A program made the translations under genes and the position numbers. A stretch of DNA of 64,000 nucleotides from Amycolatopsis coloradensis (GTDB lineage Bacteria; Actinomycetota; Actinomycetes; Mycobacteriales; Pseudonocardiaceae): positions 272,335-336,334 of the forward strand of contig NZ_MQUQ01000006.1 of NCBI RefSeq assembly GCF_001953865.1, written 5' to 3'. The notes beneath the pieces are model-generated. The model worked only from the letters and a program-made list of their open reading frames with translations, was not told where the DNA came from and did not search any database. Shown piece by piece: positions 28,373 through 37,850 of the stretch. Position 1 is the stretch's first letter. Each line of letters begins with the position of its first letter.

Positions 28373-29584
28373 ATGACCGCGCTGGGGACCGCCTACTGGC
28401 GGCTGTGGACTTCCTCGAGCCTGTCGAACCTGGCCGACGGCGTGGTGAAGGTCGCGCTCAGCCTGGTGGCCGTCCAGCTCACCCGGTCGCCGGCGCTCAT
28501 CGCGGGGCTGGGGTTCGCGCTGTCCCTGCCGTGGCTGGTGTTCGCCCTGCACGCCGGGGTGCTCGTCGACCGGGTCGACCGCCGTCACGCGATGCTCACC
28601 GCCAACGTGCTCCGGGCGATCCTGCTCGCCGTCCTCGCGGCGGCGGCCGCGCTGGGCTTCGGGTCGATCTGGTTGCTCTACGCGATGGCGCTGGGAATCG
28701 GGATCGCGGAAACGGTCCACGACACCGCGGCGCAGGCGATCCTGCCCCAGGTCGTCGGCCTCCACCAGCTGACGCGGGCCAACAGCCGCCTCTACGCCGG
28801 AGAACTGACCGCCAACGAGTTCGTCGGCCCACCGTTGGGCGGTTTCCTCGTGGCAGCAGGGGCTTTCGCCGCTTTCACGGCTTCTTCGGTGCTCTGGACC
28901 GTCGCGGTCGCGGCACTCTTCTTCGTCCCGGGATCGTTCCGCGCCGGGCGAACCCGGGACACGAGCGTGCGCGCGGATCTCGCCGAGGGATTGCGTTTCC
29001 TTTGGCGGAACCGGTTCCTCCGCGTCATGGCGATCATGGTCGGCGGCTTCAACTTCGCCACGAGCGCGTGGTTGACCCTCTTCGTGCTCTACGCGGTGGG
29101 CTCGTCTTCGGCGATGGGGCTGTCGGAGCAGGCCTACGGTTTCCTGTTGGCGACCATCGCCCTGGGCGGCTTCGCGGCGTCATTCGCGGCCGACCGGATC
29201 GAACGCGCGCTCGGCCGGTCCCGTGCCTTGGTCCTCGGCCTGTTCACCGGCGCCGTACTCGTCGGAATCCCCGCGCTGACCACGAATCCGTACGTGATCG
29301 GCGCGGTGTTCTTCCTCGGCGGGGCCGGGACCGTGGTGTGGAACGTCGTCGTCGTTTCGCTGCGGCAGCGGATCATCCCGGACCATCTGCTGGGCAGGGG
29401 CACCAGCGGCCACCGAGTCGTCGCGTGGGGCACGAAACCGCTGGGCGCCGTGGCGGGCGGGCTGCTCGCCGAAGTCGTCGGACTGCGGCCGGTGTTCGCG
29501 GTAATGGCAGTGCTGATCCTCGCGCTACTGCCGGGACTGCGGGTGCTGACCGACGAGCGGACGGCGGCGGGCGAAGCCAACTGA
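28373..29584 (+). CDS. MFS transporter (MFS_3/enterobactin-exporter-like)
   Basis: 403 residues and about 12 hydrophobic helices. The loop after helix 2 has GVLVDRVDRRHAML, the MFS signature, and the later ANEFVGPPLGGFLV and ADRIERALGRSRAL match the MFS_3 exporter group, which includes EntS and macrolide efflux proteins. The substrate is not predictable. The start is the ATG at 28373 directly after the operator repeats, with no ribosome site, so the message may be leaderless or start upstream inside the repeats. Probably controlled by the divergent ArsR-like regulator. Confidence 0.9.
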   Translation: MTALGTAYWRLWTSSSLSNLADGVVKVALSLVAVQLTRSPALIAGLGFALSLPWLVFALHAGVLVDRVDRRHAMLTANVLRAILLAVLAAAAALGFGSIWLLYAMALGIGIAETVHDTAAQAILPQVVGLHQLTRANSRLYAGELTANEFVGPPLGGFLVAAGAFAAFTASSVLWTVAVAALFFVPGSFRAGRTRDTSVRADLAEGLRFLWRNRFLRVMAIMVGGFNFATSAWLTLFVLYAVGSSSAMGLSEQAYGFLLATIALGGFAASFAADRIERALGRSRALVLGLFTGAVLVGIPALTTNPYVIGAVFFLGGAGTVVWNVVVVSLRQRIIPDHLLGRGTSGHRVVAWGTKPLGAVAGGLLAEVVGLRPVFAVMAVLILALLPGLRVLTDERTAAGEAN

Positions 29585-29588
29585 CGGG

Positions 29589-31742
29589 TCAGCCCAGTAG
29601 CCGCCGGGCCTGGTCGAGCAGATCCGCCGCCGAGGCACCGGCCGCGTACCGCGACGCGTCCAACGCGCGGATAGCGGCGCTCAGCGGATCCGGGTTGGTC
29701 GCCTGATGAATCGCCTGCCACAACCAGGCGTGCTCCCGGTACGCGTGCAGTTGCGACCTCCTGGCCAGGAGTTCCGCCTCCGGACTCAGCCTCCGGTGCG
29801 CCAGCGTGTCCGCGACGACGAGGTCCTCGGCGACGCCTGCCGCCTCGGCCGCCGCCTCGGCGGCGTGCCAGGCCAAATTACGCAGGGTCTCCTCCGGCAG
29901 GAAGGCGAGCTTGTCCGTATCGGCCCCCAGCGGCCCGCCGCCGGGGAACCTGCGCGAACCGTCGGCGTCGCGTGGTTCGGGATACAGCTCCGGCAGATGC
30001 GGCACGATCCGGTAAGCCACGTCGGCCGCCATCATCCGTTCGATGTCCTCGGCGACCAACCGGTGGCCGGTGTACCGCTCGACAGCGACGAACGCCCTGG
30101 CGCGCCTGTCGCGATAGGTGTCGAAGTCCAGGCCCGCCAAGGCTTCGGTCACCCGGGGATCCTCGGTCTCTTCCGCGTACCCGAGTTCGAACCCGGCGCG
30201 GACGATCCCCTTTTCCGCGAAGGACAACCTGGTCACCGCGTTGACGTTCCAGAAGAAACTCGCCGTCCGGCCCGCCCGCGAGAGCGACTCCAGCACCCGC
30301 CCGTACGAACCCTGGAAGCCGTTGAACTCCACGGCGAGCACCCCTGCGTCGACGCGGAGCACGATCACCCACGGGTCGAGGTCGAAGGCCTGTGAAAGTT
30401 CCAGCGCGGACACCGGCTCGGCCGGATCGGCACCGAATCCCCGGAGCACCTCCGCCGGGGAGGCGCCGGTGACCACCGTGACCGTCGCCGCCTCGCTGAG
30501 CGCGCTCTCACCGACCCATCGGTAGACGGCCTCCGGCGGTGTCTCGATCTCGGGCACCGGCTCGCCGCGGACGACATGACCGAGCCGGTCACTGTGTTTG
30601 TGCACGACATCCGGCCCCGGCGGCGCCTCCCAAAGCATGAGTTCGTAACGCTCCCGCTCTTCGCCGTCCCGGCCGATCGCGTGCACCCGGACCCGGAAAT
30701 CCCCGGGCCACGGCGGGGTCTTCGACCGCTGGGCACCGCCACCGCCCAAGGTGGCGTCCCCCTTTTCGGCGGACCACGAGACCTCGACCACCTCGTCCCA
30801 CCAGTCGAGCGCCACGGCGTCCGGCGGTCCTTCGAGGATCAGCGTCGACACGTTCACCTGGCCCTCGGCGAGCCCGGTCCGGACGGCGACACCGCCGGGA
30901 ACCGTGACGGCGAGGCCGTTTCCGCCGAAGTCCGCTTCGCCCTCGACCGGCCGCTCGGCCAGGGTGAACCGGTGCCCGCGCACCTCGGCGGACCCCGACG
31001 AGGATCTCGGCAGCACGTACTCGGCCCTGCGTTTCTCCAGCAGCACGCCCGCGTACGCGGAAGGCATCGGGCTTTCGCTCAGCAGAGCCGAAACGGCCCC
31101 GAGCGCGACCCCGACGACGCCCGCGGGCTTCCCGGCGAGCAGCGGGGGATCGACCCGCCGCAGGATCGGCACCGCGACCGCGACGGCCAGCGCGAGATGC
31201 ACCGCGCCGTGTTCGGCGGCGAGTTCCTCCTCGTCGTCGAACTCCGGCCCGGGCGTCAGCAACGGGACCACGGCCTCGTGCGCGGCGAGTTCGGCGACCA
31301 GCGCCGCGATCAGCCCCGAGACCCCTGGCCGGAGCTGGTCGAGCAGCCGCACGGCGGTGACGGTCGCGGCGTTCGGCCCGTCCATCATCCCGAAGCCGAA
31401 CGACCGCGGTGTCGCGTCCGGACCGGGAACCATGGCTTCGACCTCGGCCGGGACGTCGGCGGGCAGCCCTTCCAGGGTCAGTTCGAGCGCGCCGAACAGC
31501 CGTTCGGAGACCGGATCGCCGAGGGAGCGCAGTCCACTCAACGCCGCCGACTCGCCGGGACCGCGCGTCCGCGGTCCGGTCTGCAGTGCGAAGACGTCCC
31601 GATCCGTCTCCGGCGCGCCCAGCCTCCCGAGCGCCGCCGTGGGACCGCGCGGAATCCGGCCGAGCAGCACCGGAAACAGTTCGGCCACCACCGGCACCAC
31701 CGCGTCCGCCAATCCCGGCGGCACCTCAGCGTGCTCCTCCAC
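29589..31742 (-). CDS. large protein with a DUF6461-like C-terminal domain, function unknown
   Basis: 717 residues from the GTG at 31742, which has GGGAGG six bases before it. The first ~200 residues are Leu/Ala/Val-rich and globular. The middle is beta-rich (VNVSTLILEGPPDAVALDWWDEVVEVS). Residues about 410-510 (VTVVTGASPAEVLRGFGAD, VLAVEFNGFQGSYGRVLE, WNVNAVTRLSFAEKG) resemble the DUF6461 domain common in actinobacteria. The C-terminal 200 residues are helical. It has no signal peptide or membrane helix. The stop is 4 bases after the convergent MFS stop. No function can be proposed. Confidence 0.75.
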   Translation of the reverse strand: MEEHAEVPPGLADAVVPVVAELFPVLLGRIPRGPTAALGRLGAPETDRDVFALQTGPRTRGPGESAALSGLRSLGDPVSERLFGALELTLEGLPADVPAEVEAMVPGPDATPRSFGFGMMDGPNAATVTAVRLLDQLRPGVSGLIAALVAELAAHEAVVPLLTPGPEFDDEEELAAEHGAVHLALAVAVAVPILRRVDPPLLAGKPAGVVGVALGAVSALLSESPMPSAYAGVLLEKRRAEYVLPRSSSGSAEVRGHRFTLAERPVEGEADFGGNGLAVTVPGGVAVRTGLAEGQVNVSTLILEGPPDAVALDWWDEVVEVSWSAEKGDATLGGGGAQRSKTPPWPGDFRVRVHAIGRDGEERERYELMLWEAPPGPDVVHKHSDRLGHVVRGEPVPEIETPPEAVYRWVGESALSEAATVTVVTGASPAEVLRGFGADPAEPVSALELSQAFDLDPWVIVLRVDAGVLAVEFNGFQGSYGRVLESLSRAGRTASFFWNVNAVTRLSFAEKGIVRAGFELGYAEETEDPRVTEALAGLDFDTYRDRRARAFVAVERYTGHRLVAEDIERMMAADVAYRIVPHLPELYPEPRDADGSRRFPGGGPLGADTDKLAFLPEETLRNLAWHAAEAAAEAAGVAEDLVVADTLAHRRLSPEAELLARRSQLHAYREHAWLWQAIHQATNPDPLSAAIRALDASRYAAGASAADLLDQARRLLG

Positions 31743-31808
31743 CCCAGACCTCCCACGCTCGACGACGCGGGGAACGCTAGCGAGGACCACCGACACTTTC
31801 GGCGAGGA

Positions 31809-32168
31809 TCAGCGGGGCAGCACCGCCTGGACGGCCTCCGGGGTCCTCGCGACGACGGCCGTGCCGTCGTCGGCGGTGATGATCGGCCGCTGGATCAGCT
31901 TCGGATGCGTCACCAGTGCCTCGATCCACCGGTCGCGGTCGGCGGGTTCGCGTCCCCAGGTCTTCAGCCCGAGTTCCTTCGCGATCGGCTCGGTGGTGCG
32001 GGTGATTTCCCACGGCTCGAGCCCGAGCCGCTTGAGGACGGCCTTCAATTCCTTCGTCGTCGGCGGCTCTTCGAGGTACTTCCGCACGGTGTACTCGGCA
32101 CCCGCCTCGTCCAGCATCGACACCGCCGACCGGCATTTGGCGCACGCCGGGTTCACCCAGATCTCCAT
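31809..32168 (-). CDS. ArsC/Spx-family arsenate-reductase-like protein
   Basis: 119 residues, usual length. The thioredoxin-like fold starts EIWVNPACAKCRSA; Cys9 is in the position of the ArsC catalytic Cys and Cys12 makes a CxxC-like pair. The LVTHPKLIQRPII segment is the conserved ArsC motif with Arg for oxyanion binding. It could reduce arsenate with a thiol cofactor or act as a redox regulator. No other arsenic gene is adjacent. Confidence 0.88.
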   Translation of the reverse strand: MEIWVNPACAKCRSAVSMLDEAGAEYTVRKYLEEPPTTKELKAVLKRLGLEPWEITRTTEPIAKELGLKTWGREPADRDRWIEALVTHPKLIQRPIITADDGTAVVARTPEAVQAVLPR

Positions 32169-32258
32169 CTCAGGCCACCTCCGCTCGAAAAGTGCTCACT
32201 CGGTGAGCGCTTTGCTTCCGATGATGGTCACAGACGTTACGACGAAAGGAACCCGGTC

Positions 32259-32645
32259 ATGGACGAGGCCACCTTCACCGCCGCCACCCCCGCCGAGTGG
32301 CGCGCGTGGCTCGCCGAAAACGCCGGTACCGAGAAGGCGGTCTGGCTGATCATCCGGCACAAGAACAGCGGAATCCCCGGCATCCGCATCGACGAGGCGA
32401 CGGAACAGGCCCTGTGTTTCGGCTGGATCGACGGGCTGCACCGCAAGAACGACGCCACCAGTTCCCGGCTGCGGTTCACCCCGCGCCGTCCCCGGAGTTC
32501 GTGGAGCCGGATCAATCGCGAGCGGGCCGCCCGGCTGATCGCCGGGGGACTGATGACCGAGCGGGGGCAGGCGGCGATCGATCTGGCCAAGGAGAAGGGC
32601 CGCTGGGAAGGCGAGAACGTCCGCGCCGGCCACCCGGTCCGGTGA
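32259..32645 (+). CDS. YdeI/OmpD-associated family protein
   Basis: 128 residues. EWRAWLAENAGTEKAVWLI, ALCFGWIDGLHRKND and FTPRRPRSSWSRINRERAARLI are hallmarks of the YdeI (OmdA) family, small cytoplasmic proteins linked to bacteriocin or stress tolerance but with no known activity. ATG at 32259 with AAAGGA about 8 bases upstream. Divergent from arsC-like and convergent with the phosphatase gene. Confidence 0.9.
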   Translation: MDEATFTAATPAEWRAWLAENAGTEKAVWLIIRHKNSGIPGIRIDEATEQALCFGWIDGLHRKNDATSSRLRFTPRRPRSSWSRINRERAARLIAGGLMTERGQAAIDLAKEKGRWEGENVRAGHPVR

Positions 32646-32646
32646 C

Positions 32647-33852
32647 TCAGTCCTGTTCGCGCCGGGCCACGAGGAGGGCGATGTCGTCCTGCGCGGGTGT
32701 CGAGCCGACGAGCGCCGCCATCACCCGCGCGCACACCACTCCGGGCTGGTCGGGGGTGACCACGCCGGCGAGTCGCCGCAAGCCGACGTCGATCAGGTGA
32801 TCCCGGCGCTCCACGAGACCGTCGGTGTAGAAGGCGAGCACCGCGCCGGGTGGCAGGTCGACCACCGTGCTTCGCCGCGGCGGCCCCGAGACGCCGATGG
32901 GCGGGTCGACCGGGACGTCGACGAACACCGACGGCAGGCCGGGTACCGCGAGGATCGGCGGCAGGTGGCCGGACAGCGAAATCGCCACGCTGTCCCGCGA
33001 CGCGGGCACCAGCCCGTACACCACGGTGGCCAGCGCGCCCGGCTCGAAATGCTGCACCTTCTGGTCCAGTTTGGACAGCACCTCCGCCGGGTCGTCCGAT
33101 TCGAGCGCGTAGGCGCGAAGCGCGCTGCGCAACCGTCCCATGATCACGGCGGCGTTGAGGCCGTGTCCGGCGACGTCGCCCATCACGATGCCGAGGCGGT
33201 CGCCTGGCAGCGAGAACAGGTCGTACCAGTCGCCGCCGACGCCGGGTTCGGTTCCCGGCACGTACCGCGCGGAAAACTGCATACCGGTGACGGTGGGCAG
33301 GCGTCCCGGCAACAGTCCTCGCTGGAGCGCCGACGCGGCGGCGCGATCGGTGACGGAGACCTCGAGTTGCACCGCCAGCGCGAGCCGGGTGGCCACCAGC
33401 CGCAGCAGTTCGACGTCGGCCTCGGGGAATTCGCGCTGGGTCACCGATCCGACGTGCAGCACGCCGATCAGGTCGTCCCCGGACACCATCGGCACGCCGA
33501 GCATCGTCCGGAGCCCGCGTTCCCGCAGCAGCGAGTTGACGACGGTGGTCTCGTCGACGTGGTCGAGAATCACCGGACGCCGTTCCGCGGCCACCCGTCC
33601 GGCGAAACCCGCGCCGACGGCGATCCGGACGTCCTGGAAGACCTCTTCCTCGATCCCGGAGGCGGCGATGGCCTGGAGCAGCCGGGCGTCCGGATCGTGC
33701 CGGAGCACCGTGGCCGTGTCGACCTTGAGCACCTCGCGCACGCGCGCGAGGATCGTGGCGATCACCTTGTCCGGGCCGAGATGTCCCAGCGCCGTGTCGG
33801 TGATGGCCTCGAGCACCTGGAGCCGTTCGTCGGCCGTCGAGGTCCCGGACAT
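32647..33852 (-). CDS. GAF-domain PP2C phosphatase (RsbU/SpoIIE type)
   Basis: 401 residues. A GAF domain (about 10-160; LGVPMVSGDDLIGVLHVGS) precedes a SpoIIE-type PP2C phosphatase (about 180-400). Metal-binding Asp residues are in GGDWYDLF, VMGDVAGHG and AFYTDGLVERR. Such enzymes dephosphorylate anti-anti-sigma factors in partner-switching control of stress sigma factors, with the GAF domain sensing a signal. No anti-sigma or sigma gene is adjacent. The stop abuts the convergent YdeI stop. Confidence 0.9.
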   Translation of the reverse strand: MSGTSTADERLQVLEAITDTALGHLGPDKVIATILARVREVLKVDTATVLRHDPDARLLQAIAASGIEEEVFQDVRIAVGAGFAGRVAAERRPVILDHVDETTVVNSLLRERGLRTMLGVPMVSGDDLIGVLHVGSVTQREFPEADVELLRLVATRLALAVQLEVSVTDRAAASALQRGLLPGRLPTVTGMQFSARYVPGTEPGVGGDWYDLFSLPGDRLGIVMGDVAGHGLNAAVIMGRLRSALRAYALESDDPAEVLSKLDQKVQHFEPGALATVVYGLVPASRDSVAISLSGHLPPILAVPGLPSVFVDVPVDPPIGVSGPPRRSTVVDLPPGAVLAFYTDGLVERRDHLIDVGLRRLAGVVTPDQPGVVCARVMAALVGSTPAQDDIALLVARREQD

Positions 33853-33861
33853 GCGCTGAGC

Positions 33862-34557
33862 CTAACCAGTCCGACCGCGCGACGCCGCCCAGCCCGCCGC
33901 CAGTCCGTCCAGGTCCCCGGCCAGTACGCCACTCGGCGGAATCGCGTCCCGCGGGACCCGGCAGGCGAGTGCCGTGCCGAGCCCCGCCATCCGGATGACG
34001 GTGTCGATCAGCGCCTCCGGCTCCTGCGGCCAGTCGAACCCCGGCTGGGCGATCAGCAGGCTCACACAGCCGTGCATCGCCGACCAGAGGCCCATCGCGA
34101 GGGTTTCCGGTTCGCCGCGCAGGATCCCGGCCCGCACACAGGCGGCTGTCGCGTCGGTGAGGTGCCGGAAACAGGCCACCGCGCCGGGAGACGAGCCGCC
34201 GGACGGGCGCATCAGGAGTACGCGGTACTGCACCGGGTGGTCGAGGGCGAACCGCGCGTACACCCGCGCGCAGCGGCTGAGCGCGCGCATCGGGTCGGCG
34301 ACCTCGGCGGCGCGGTCACGCATCCGGTGCGCGAGTTCGTCCCATACTCGCAGGCAGACCGCCTCCAGCAAGGCATCGCGGCTCGGGAAATGCGCGTAGA
34401 CCGACGGCGTGGAGACGCCGGTCCGCCGCGCGACGGCCCGCAGCGTCAGCGCCTCGTCGGTCCCTGTCTCGCCGAGCAGGGCATCGGCGGCGAGGAGGAT
34501 CTCGCCCCGCAGCTTCTCCCCTTCACCCGGCCGCGCCTTCGTCCGCTTCGCGCCCAT
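33862..34557 (-). CDS. TetR-family transcriptional regulator
   Basis: 231 residues. HTH at about 35-65: LRAVARRTGVSTPSVYAHFPSRDALLEAV. The C-terminal part follows the TetR_C_25/WHG-like pattern with ARFALDHPVQYRVLLM. Basic N-terminal tail. It is divergent from a thioesterase-like gene, and the 58-base gap contains several dyads that are likely operators. Confidence 0.93.
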   Translation of the reverse strand: MGAKRTKARPGEGEKLRGEILLAADALLGETGTDEALTLRAVARRTGVSTPSVYAHFPSRDALLEAVCLRVWDELAHRMRDRAAEVADPMRALSRCARVYARFALDHPVQYRVLLMRPSGGSSPGAVACFRHLTDATAACVRAGILRGEPETLAMGLWSAMHGCVSLLIAQPGFDWPQEPEALIDTVIRMAGLGTALACRVPRDAIPPSGVLAGDLDGLAAGWAASRGRTG

Positions 34558-34561
34558 ACCG

Positions 34562-34607
34562 TGATGCTGCCAGCATCAACTTGACATCGTCAACTTGACG
34601 GTGTCAG
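34562..34607. promoter_or_regulatory. cluster of dyads between TetR and thioesterase genes
   Basis: TGATGCTG-C-CAGCATCA (34562-34578) is a perfect palindrome. It is followed by TTGAC-ATC-GTCAA (34581-34593) and TTGAC-GGT-GTCA (34595-34606), two spaced dyads of the same half-site. They fill the divergent promoter and are probable TetR operators. Confidence 0.75.
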
Positions 34608-34615
34608 CTTGGGTC

Positions 34616-35413
34616 ATGGCGCACTTCCAGACCGCGACCGCCCTGGTCCGCCGGGGCGACGACCCGGTATTCGACACCGAACTCGATCCACAGTGGACGA
34701 TCGGGACGAAACTGCACGGCGGCTACCTGCTCGCCGTCCTCGCCAAGGCCGCCGCCGAGGTCTCCTCGCATCCGCACCTGACCGCGATCAGCGGCTCGTT
34801 CTCGGTGGCCCCGGAGGCCGGTCCCGCGGTCGTCGAGGTCGAAGTACTGCGCGAAGGCCGCGGCCTCACCCAGGTGCGCGCGCGGCTGAGCCAGCGCGGC
34901 ACGCCCTGCACCGAGGCCCTGATCACCCAGGGCGTACTGGCGGACGGCGACGCGTGGTGGTCCGGAGTGGACCCGATCGAGATCCCGGCGGAGCAGGACT
35001 GCCTGCCGGTGCCCGCCGACGGTGGCGGCGGATTCCGCATCGGCCTGATGGACGTCGTCGAACAGCGGATCGACCCGTCCTCGGCGGGGTTCGCGGTGGG
35101 ACAGCCGTCCCGGAAAGGCGTCATCTCGTCCTGGTTGCGGCTCGCCGACGGCACCGACTGGGATCCGGTGAGCCTGCTCGTGGCGCTCGACCCTGTGCCG
35201 CCGATCTCCTACGACCTCGGCATCGCGGGCTGGGCGCCGACCGTCCAGTTCACCGCGTACCTGCGCGGGATCCCGGCGCCCGGCCCGGTCCGGGTGCGGA
35301 TGCGGGCGGGCCAGATAGGCGGCGACCGGATGGACGAGATCGCGGAGCTTTGGGACGAGAAGAACAGATTGATCGGGCAAGCGACCCAAATCGCCGCCGT
35401 GCGCGTCCCCTGA
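34616..35413 (+). CDS. thioesterase-family protein (acyl-CoA thioesterase, double hotdog)
   Basis: 265 residues from the ATG at 34616. TIGTKLHGGYLLAVLAKAA is the hotdog-fold helix, and AISGSFSVAPEAGPAVVEVEVLREGRGL with the later SYDLGIAGWAPTVQFTAYLR complete two tandem hotdog domains, as in TesB-like or 4HBT_3 enzymes. It would hydrolyse an acyl-CoA or acyl-ACP. Likely controlled by the divergent TetR regulator. Confidence 0.85.
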   Translation: MAHFQTATALVRRGDDPVFDTELDPQWTIGTKLHGGYLLAVLAKAAAEVSSHPHLTAISGSFSVAPEAGPAVVEVEVLREGRGLTQVRARLSQRGTPCTEALITQGVLADGDAWWSGVDPIEIPAEQDCLPVPADGGGGFRIGLMDVVEQRIDPSSAGFAVGQPSRKGVISSWLRLADGTDWDPVSLLVALDPVPPISYDLGIAGWAPTVQFTAYLRGIPAPGPVRVRMRAGQIGGDRMDEIAELWDEKNRLIGQATQIAAVRVP

Positions 35414-35490
35414 ACCACCCGAAAGCAGGGCCATGACGGAACTCCGGGCGTTAGGATCCGACGTCGACGTCATGTTCTGGGGGCAGGACC

Positions 35491-37545
35491 ATGGAAGTGG
35501 AACCACGCCGCGCGGACGCGGGCGGCTCCGACTCCGGCGGGGCCGAGATCACCCGGCTCTGCCGGACCTTGGTGCCGCTGGCGGCCGCGGGCAAGCACGC
35601 CGAGGCGGCGTCGACCTACCGCTGGGTGACCAGGGCCTCGACCGGCGTCCCGCGCCGGTACGGCGACCACGCCCTGCGGCTGGAATTCTGCGCGCTCACC
35701 GGCAACGAGCACACCGGATTCGATCTTCTGTCGCTTTTGGACGGTGTCGGTGACCACGCGGACGCCATCGCCAGAATGGAGTTCTTCGCGTCGGCCGCCC
35801 TGCTCACCCGCCGGTTGATCGAAACCGGATACGGCGAGACCCGGTTCGTTCTCAACGGCCCGTACGACGGGCTTTCCCTGCGCCTGCTGCATCGGCGGAT
35901 GCGGGCGGCGGCGTTCGTCGAGGCCGAGGAACTCGACGGAGAAGACCAGACCGATTACCTCACCGAGCACGTCGAGCGGAAGATGACCGCGAAACCGGTC
36001 GCGGAATTCGTGCCGCTCCTGCCCTCCGCGCTCCCCCGGGTACCGATCCTGCCGCCACCGGGCCTGTCGGCGGAGGAACTCGTCGTCCGGGCCGAAATCC
36101 ACAACCACCGGTCCGAAGCGGAAGAGGCGCGCGCCTGTCTCGCCGCGATCGGCACCGTCGGTGACGAGATCGCCCCGCGGCTGGCCGAACTGCGCGCGAT
36201 CTTCTTCCAGGACGGCGACACCGAGGAACGGCTCCGCCGCGCGGCCGCCGGGTTCCGGCGGGACGGCGACGAAACCCGGTTCCTGCTCAACCAGTGCTGG
36301 CTCGGCCTGTGGCTGGTCTTCGACGATCAGGCCGAGACCGGCGTCGCGCTGACGACGGTGGCCGCCGCACGGTTGCGCGCGGGCGCCGACGATCACGCCG
36401 CCTGCTGGGGCGAATACTGGCTGGCACACGTGCTTTCCGGACAGGGCAGGACACCCGAGGCGTACGAAGTCCTGCGGCGCGGGGCCGAACGTGCCCGCGA
36501 GACGGGCGATCCCTTGCTCCACGGCACTCTTCTGTGCCTGGACGCGTCGCTGCGGAACGGCGACGGCGAGGATCCGGCGGCCACACTGGAACTCGCGCGG
36601 GCGGCGACGGACGCGTTCATCGTCGGAAACGTCGGCGAGAAGGCCGTCGAAGCCGTCGAACAGGTCCGGATCGCCTATGAGCGCACCGGATCGCTCGACG
36701 AACTGGACGTCTTCGTGGAGCACCTGCTGGCGACGCTTCCCGTCGGTGGCCCGGAACGGTTGCGCGGGCACCTCCGCCAGCTTCGGGCGCTGTCCCTGAT
36801 CGGCACTGGCCGCTTCGCCGAAGCCGTCGACGACGCCTACGCGTCCCTCGGCGTCGCCGCGTCGAGAGGCAAGGACACCGCCGAACAGTGGTACGTCCTC
36901 GTCACCGCGCTGCACGGCGCCGGCCGCTACGACGAGGTGCTCGACGTCGCGCCCCGCGCCATCGACCTGCTCACCGGGCTGCCGGACTGGGGCCACCGCT
37001 GTCGCTGGATGTACGCCGACACCTACCGCGCGCTCGGCGAATCTTCGCGCGCCTTCACCGAATACGCCGTCCTCGCCGAAATCCTCGAAGAATCGGGCGA
37101 CACCGGGCATTCCTACATCTCGGTGAGCATGGCCGCCGCCGAACAGCTGGACCTGCTCGGTTGCGGCGCGAACGCCGCCGGCTTCTACGCGCGGGCGGCC
37201 GACGCGGCACTGGCGATCGGCGGCGGATACGTGGCCGCCACTTGCCGTAACGCCGCGACGCTTTCCCAGCTACGCTCCGGTGATCTCGAGGCGGCGCTGA
37301 CCGCGCTCGACGCCGCGGAAACCGCCGTGCACGCGGTGGAAACCGAGACCGCGCCCGCGAGGGAGCACCTCGTCGCGCAGCTCGACCACGTCGCCGCCCA
37401 CGTGCTCAGCGCCGCGGGCCGCGTCCGGGAAGCCGCCCACCGCGCGCTCCGCGCCGCCGAAACGTTCCACCGGATAGGCGAAGCCGAGTCCGCTCGCGAT
37501 GTCGACCTGCTGCTCGAACAGATACTTCTCGGCGAACAAAAGTGA
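35491..37545 (+). CDS. TPR-rich cytoplasmic protein, function unknown
   Basis: 684 residues, almost entirely helical. Many degenerate TPR-like helix pairs run from about residue 180 to the end (AYEVLRRGAERARETGDPLLH, FAEAVDDAYASLGVAASRG, DLEAALTALDAAETAVHAVE, VREAAHRALRAAETFHRIGE). There is no signal peptide, membrane helix or recognisable catalytic domain. Such proteins usually scaffold others, or are the sensor half of a regulator. The ATG at 35491 is preceded by CAGGA. It stands alone in the + direction after the thioesterase gene. Confidence 0.8.
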   Translation: MEVEPRRADAGGSDSGGAEITRLCRTLVPLAAAGKHAEAASTYRWVTRASTGVPRRYGDHALRLEFCALTGNEHTGFDLLSLLDGVGDHADAIARMEFFASAALLTRRLIETGYGETRFVLNGPYDGLSLRLLHRRMRAAAFVEAEELDGEDQTDYLTEHVERKMTAKPVAEFVPLLPSALPRVPILPPPGLSAEELVVRAEIHNHRSEAEEARACLAAIGTVGDEIAPRLAELRAIFFQDGDTEERLRRAAAGFRRDGDETRFLLNQCWLGLWLVFDDQAETGVALTTVAAARLRAGADDHAACWGEYWLAHVLSGQGRTPEAYEVLRRGAERARETGDPLLHGTLLCLDASLRNGDGEDPAATLELARAATDAFIVGNVGEKAVEAVEQVRIAYERTGSLDELDVFVEHLLATLPVGGPERLRGHLRQLRALSLIGTGRFAEAVDDAYASLGVAASRGKDTAEQWYVLVTALHGAGRYDEVLDVAPRAIDLLTGLPDWGHRCRWMYADTYRALGESSRAFTEYAVLAEILEESGDTGHSYISVSMAAAEQLDLLGCGANAAGFYARAADAALAIGGGYVAATCRNAATLSQLRSGDLEAALTALDAAETAVHAVETETAPAREHLVAQLDHVAAHVLSAAGRVREAAHRALRAAETFHRIGEAESARDVDLLLEQILLGEQK

Positions 37546-37850
37546 CAGGTCGGATGCCTGTCGACGCGAACGAACGTACGGCACCCAATCGGACGGTTCG
37601 ACTCGCACAACGTCCTCTGTAGACAGCCACAGCGCCTCACGTGATGTTCACGGAATCAACCGTCCAGTTGCGCTTCGGTGCTGGGGATGACCCGAAATCC
37701 ACACAGGCCCGGCGACCACCGGATCCGGAAGGGGTGTTTGGCTCCAGGTTAAGTGTCCCTATCTCCACACACCCTCACCCAACGTCACCCCAGAACGCCC
37801 GCCGCTGCCTGAGAGGGCCAACTCTCGCGAGTAGTCCTCTGGAGGCGACC
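37546..37850. other. intergenic region without recognised content
   Basis: 305 bases between the TPR gene and the DoxX gene. It is less GC-rich than its surroundings. No reading frame, strong dyad, or recognisable promoter or riboswitch stands out. A promoter for the DoxX gene is expected here. Confidence 0.5.
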
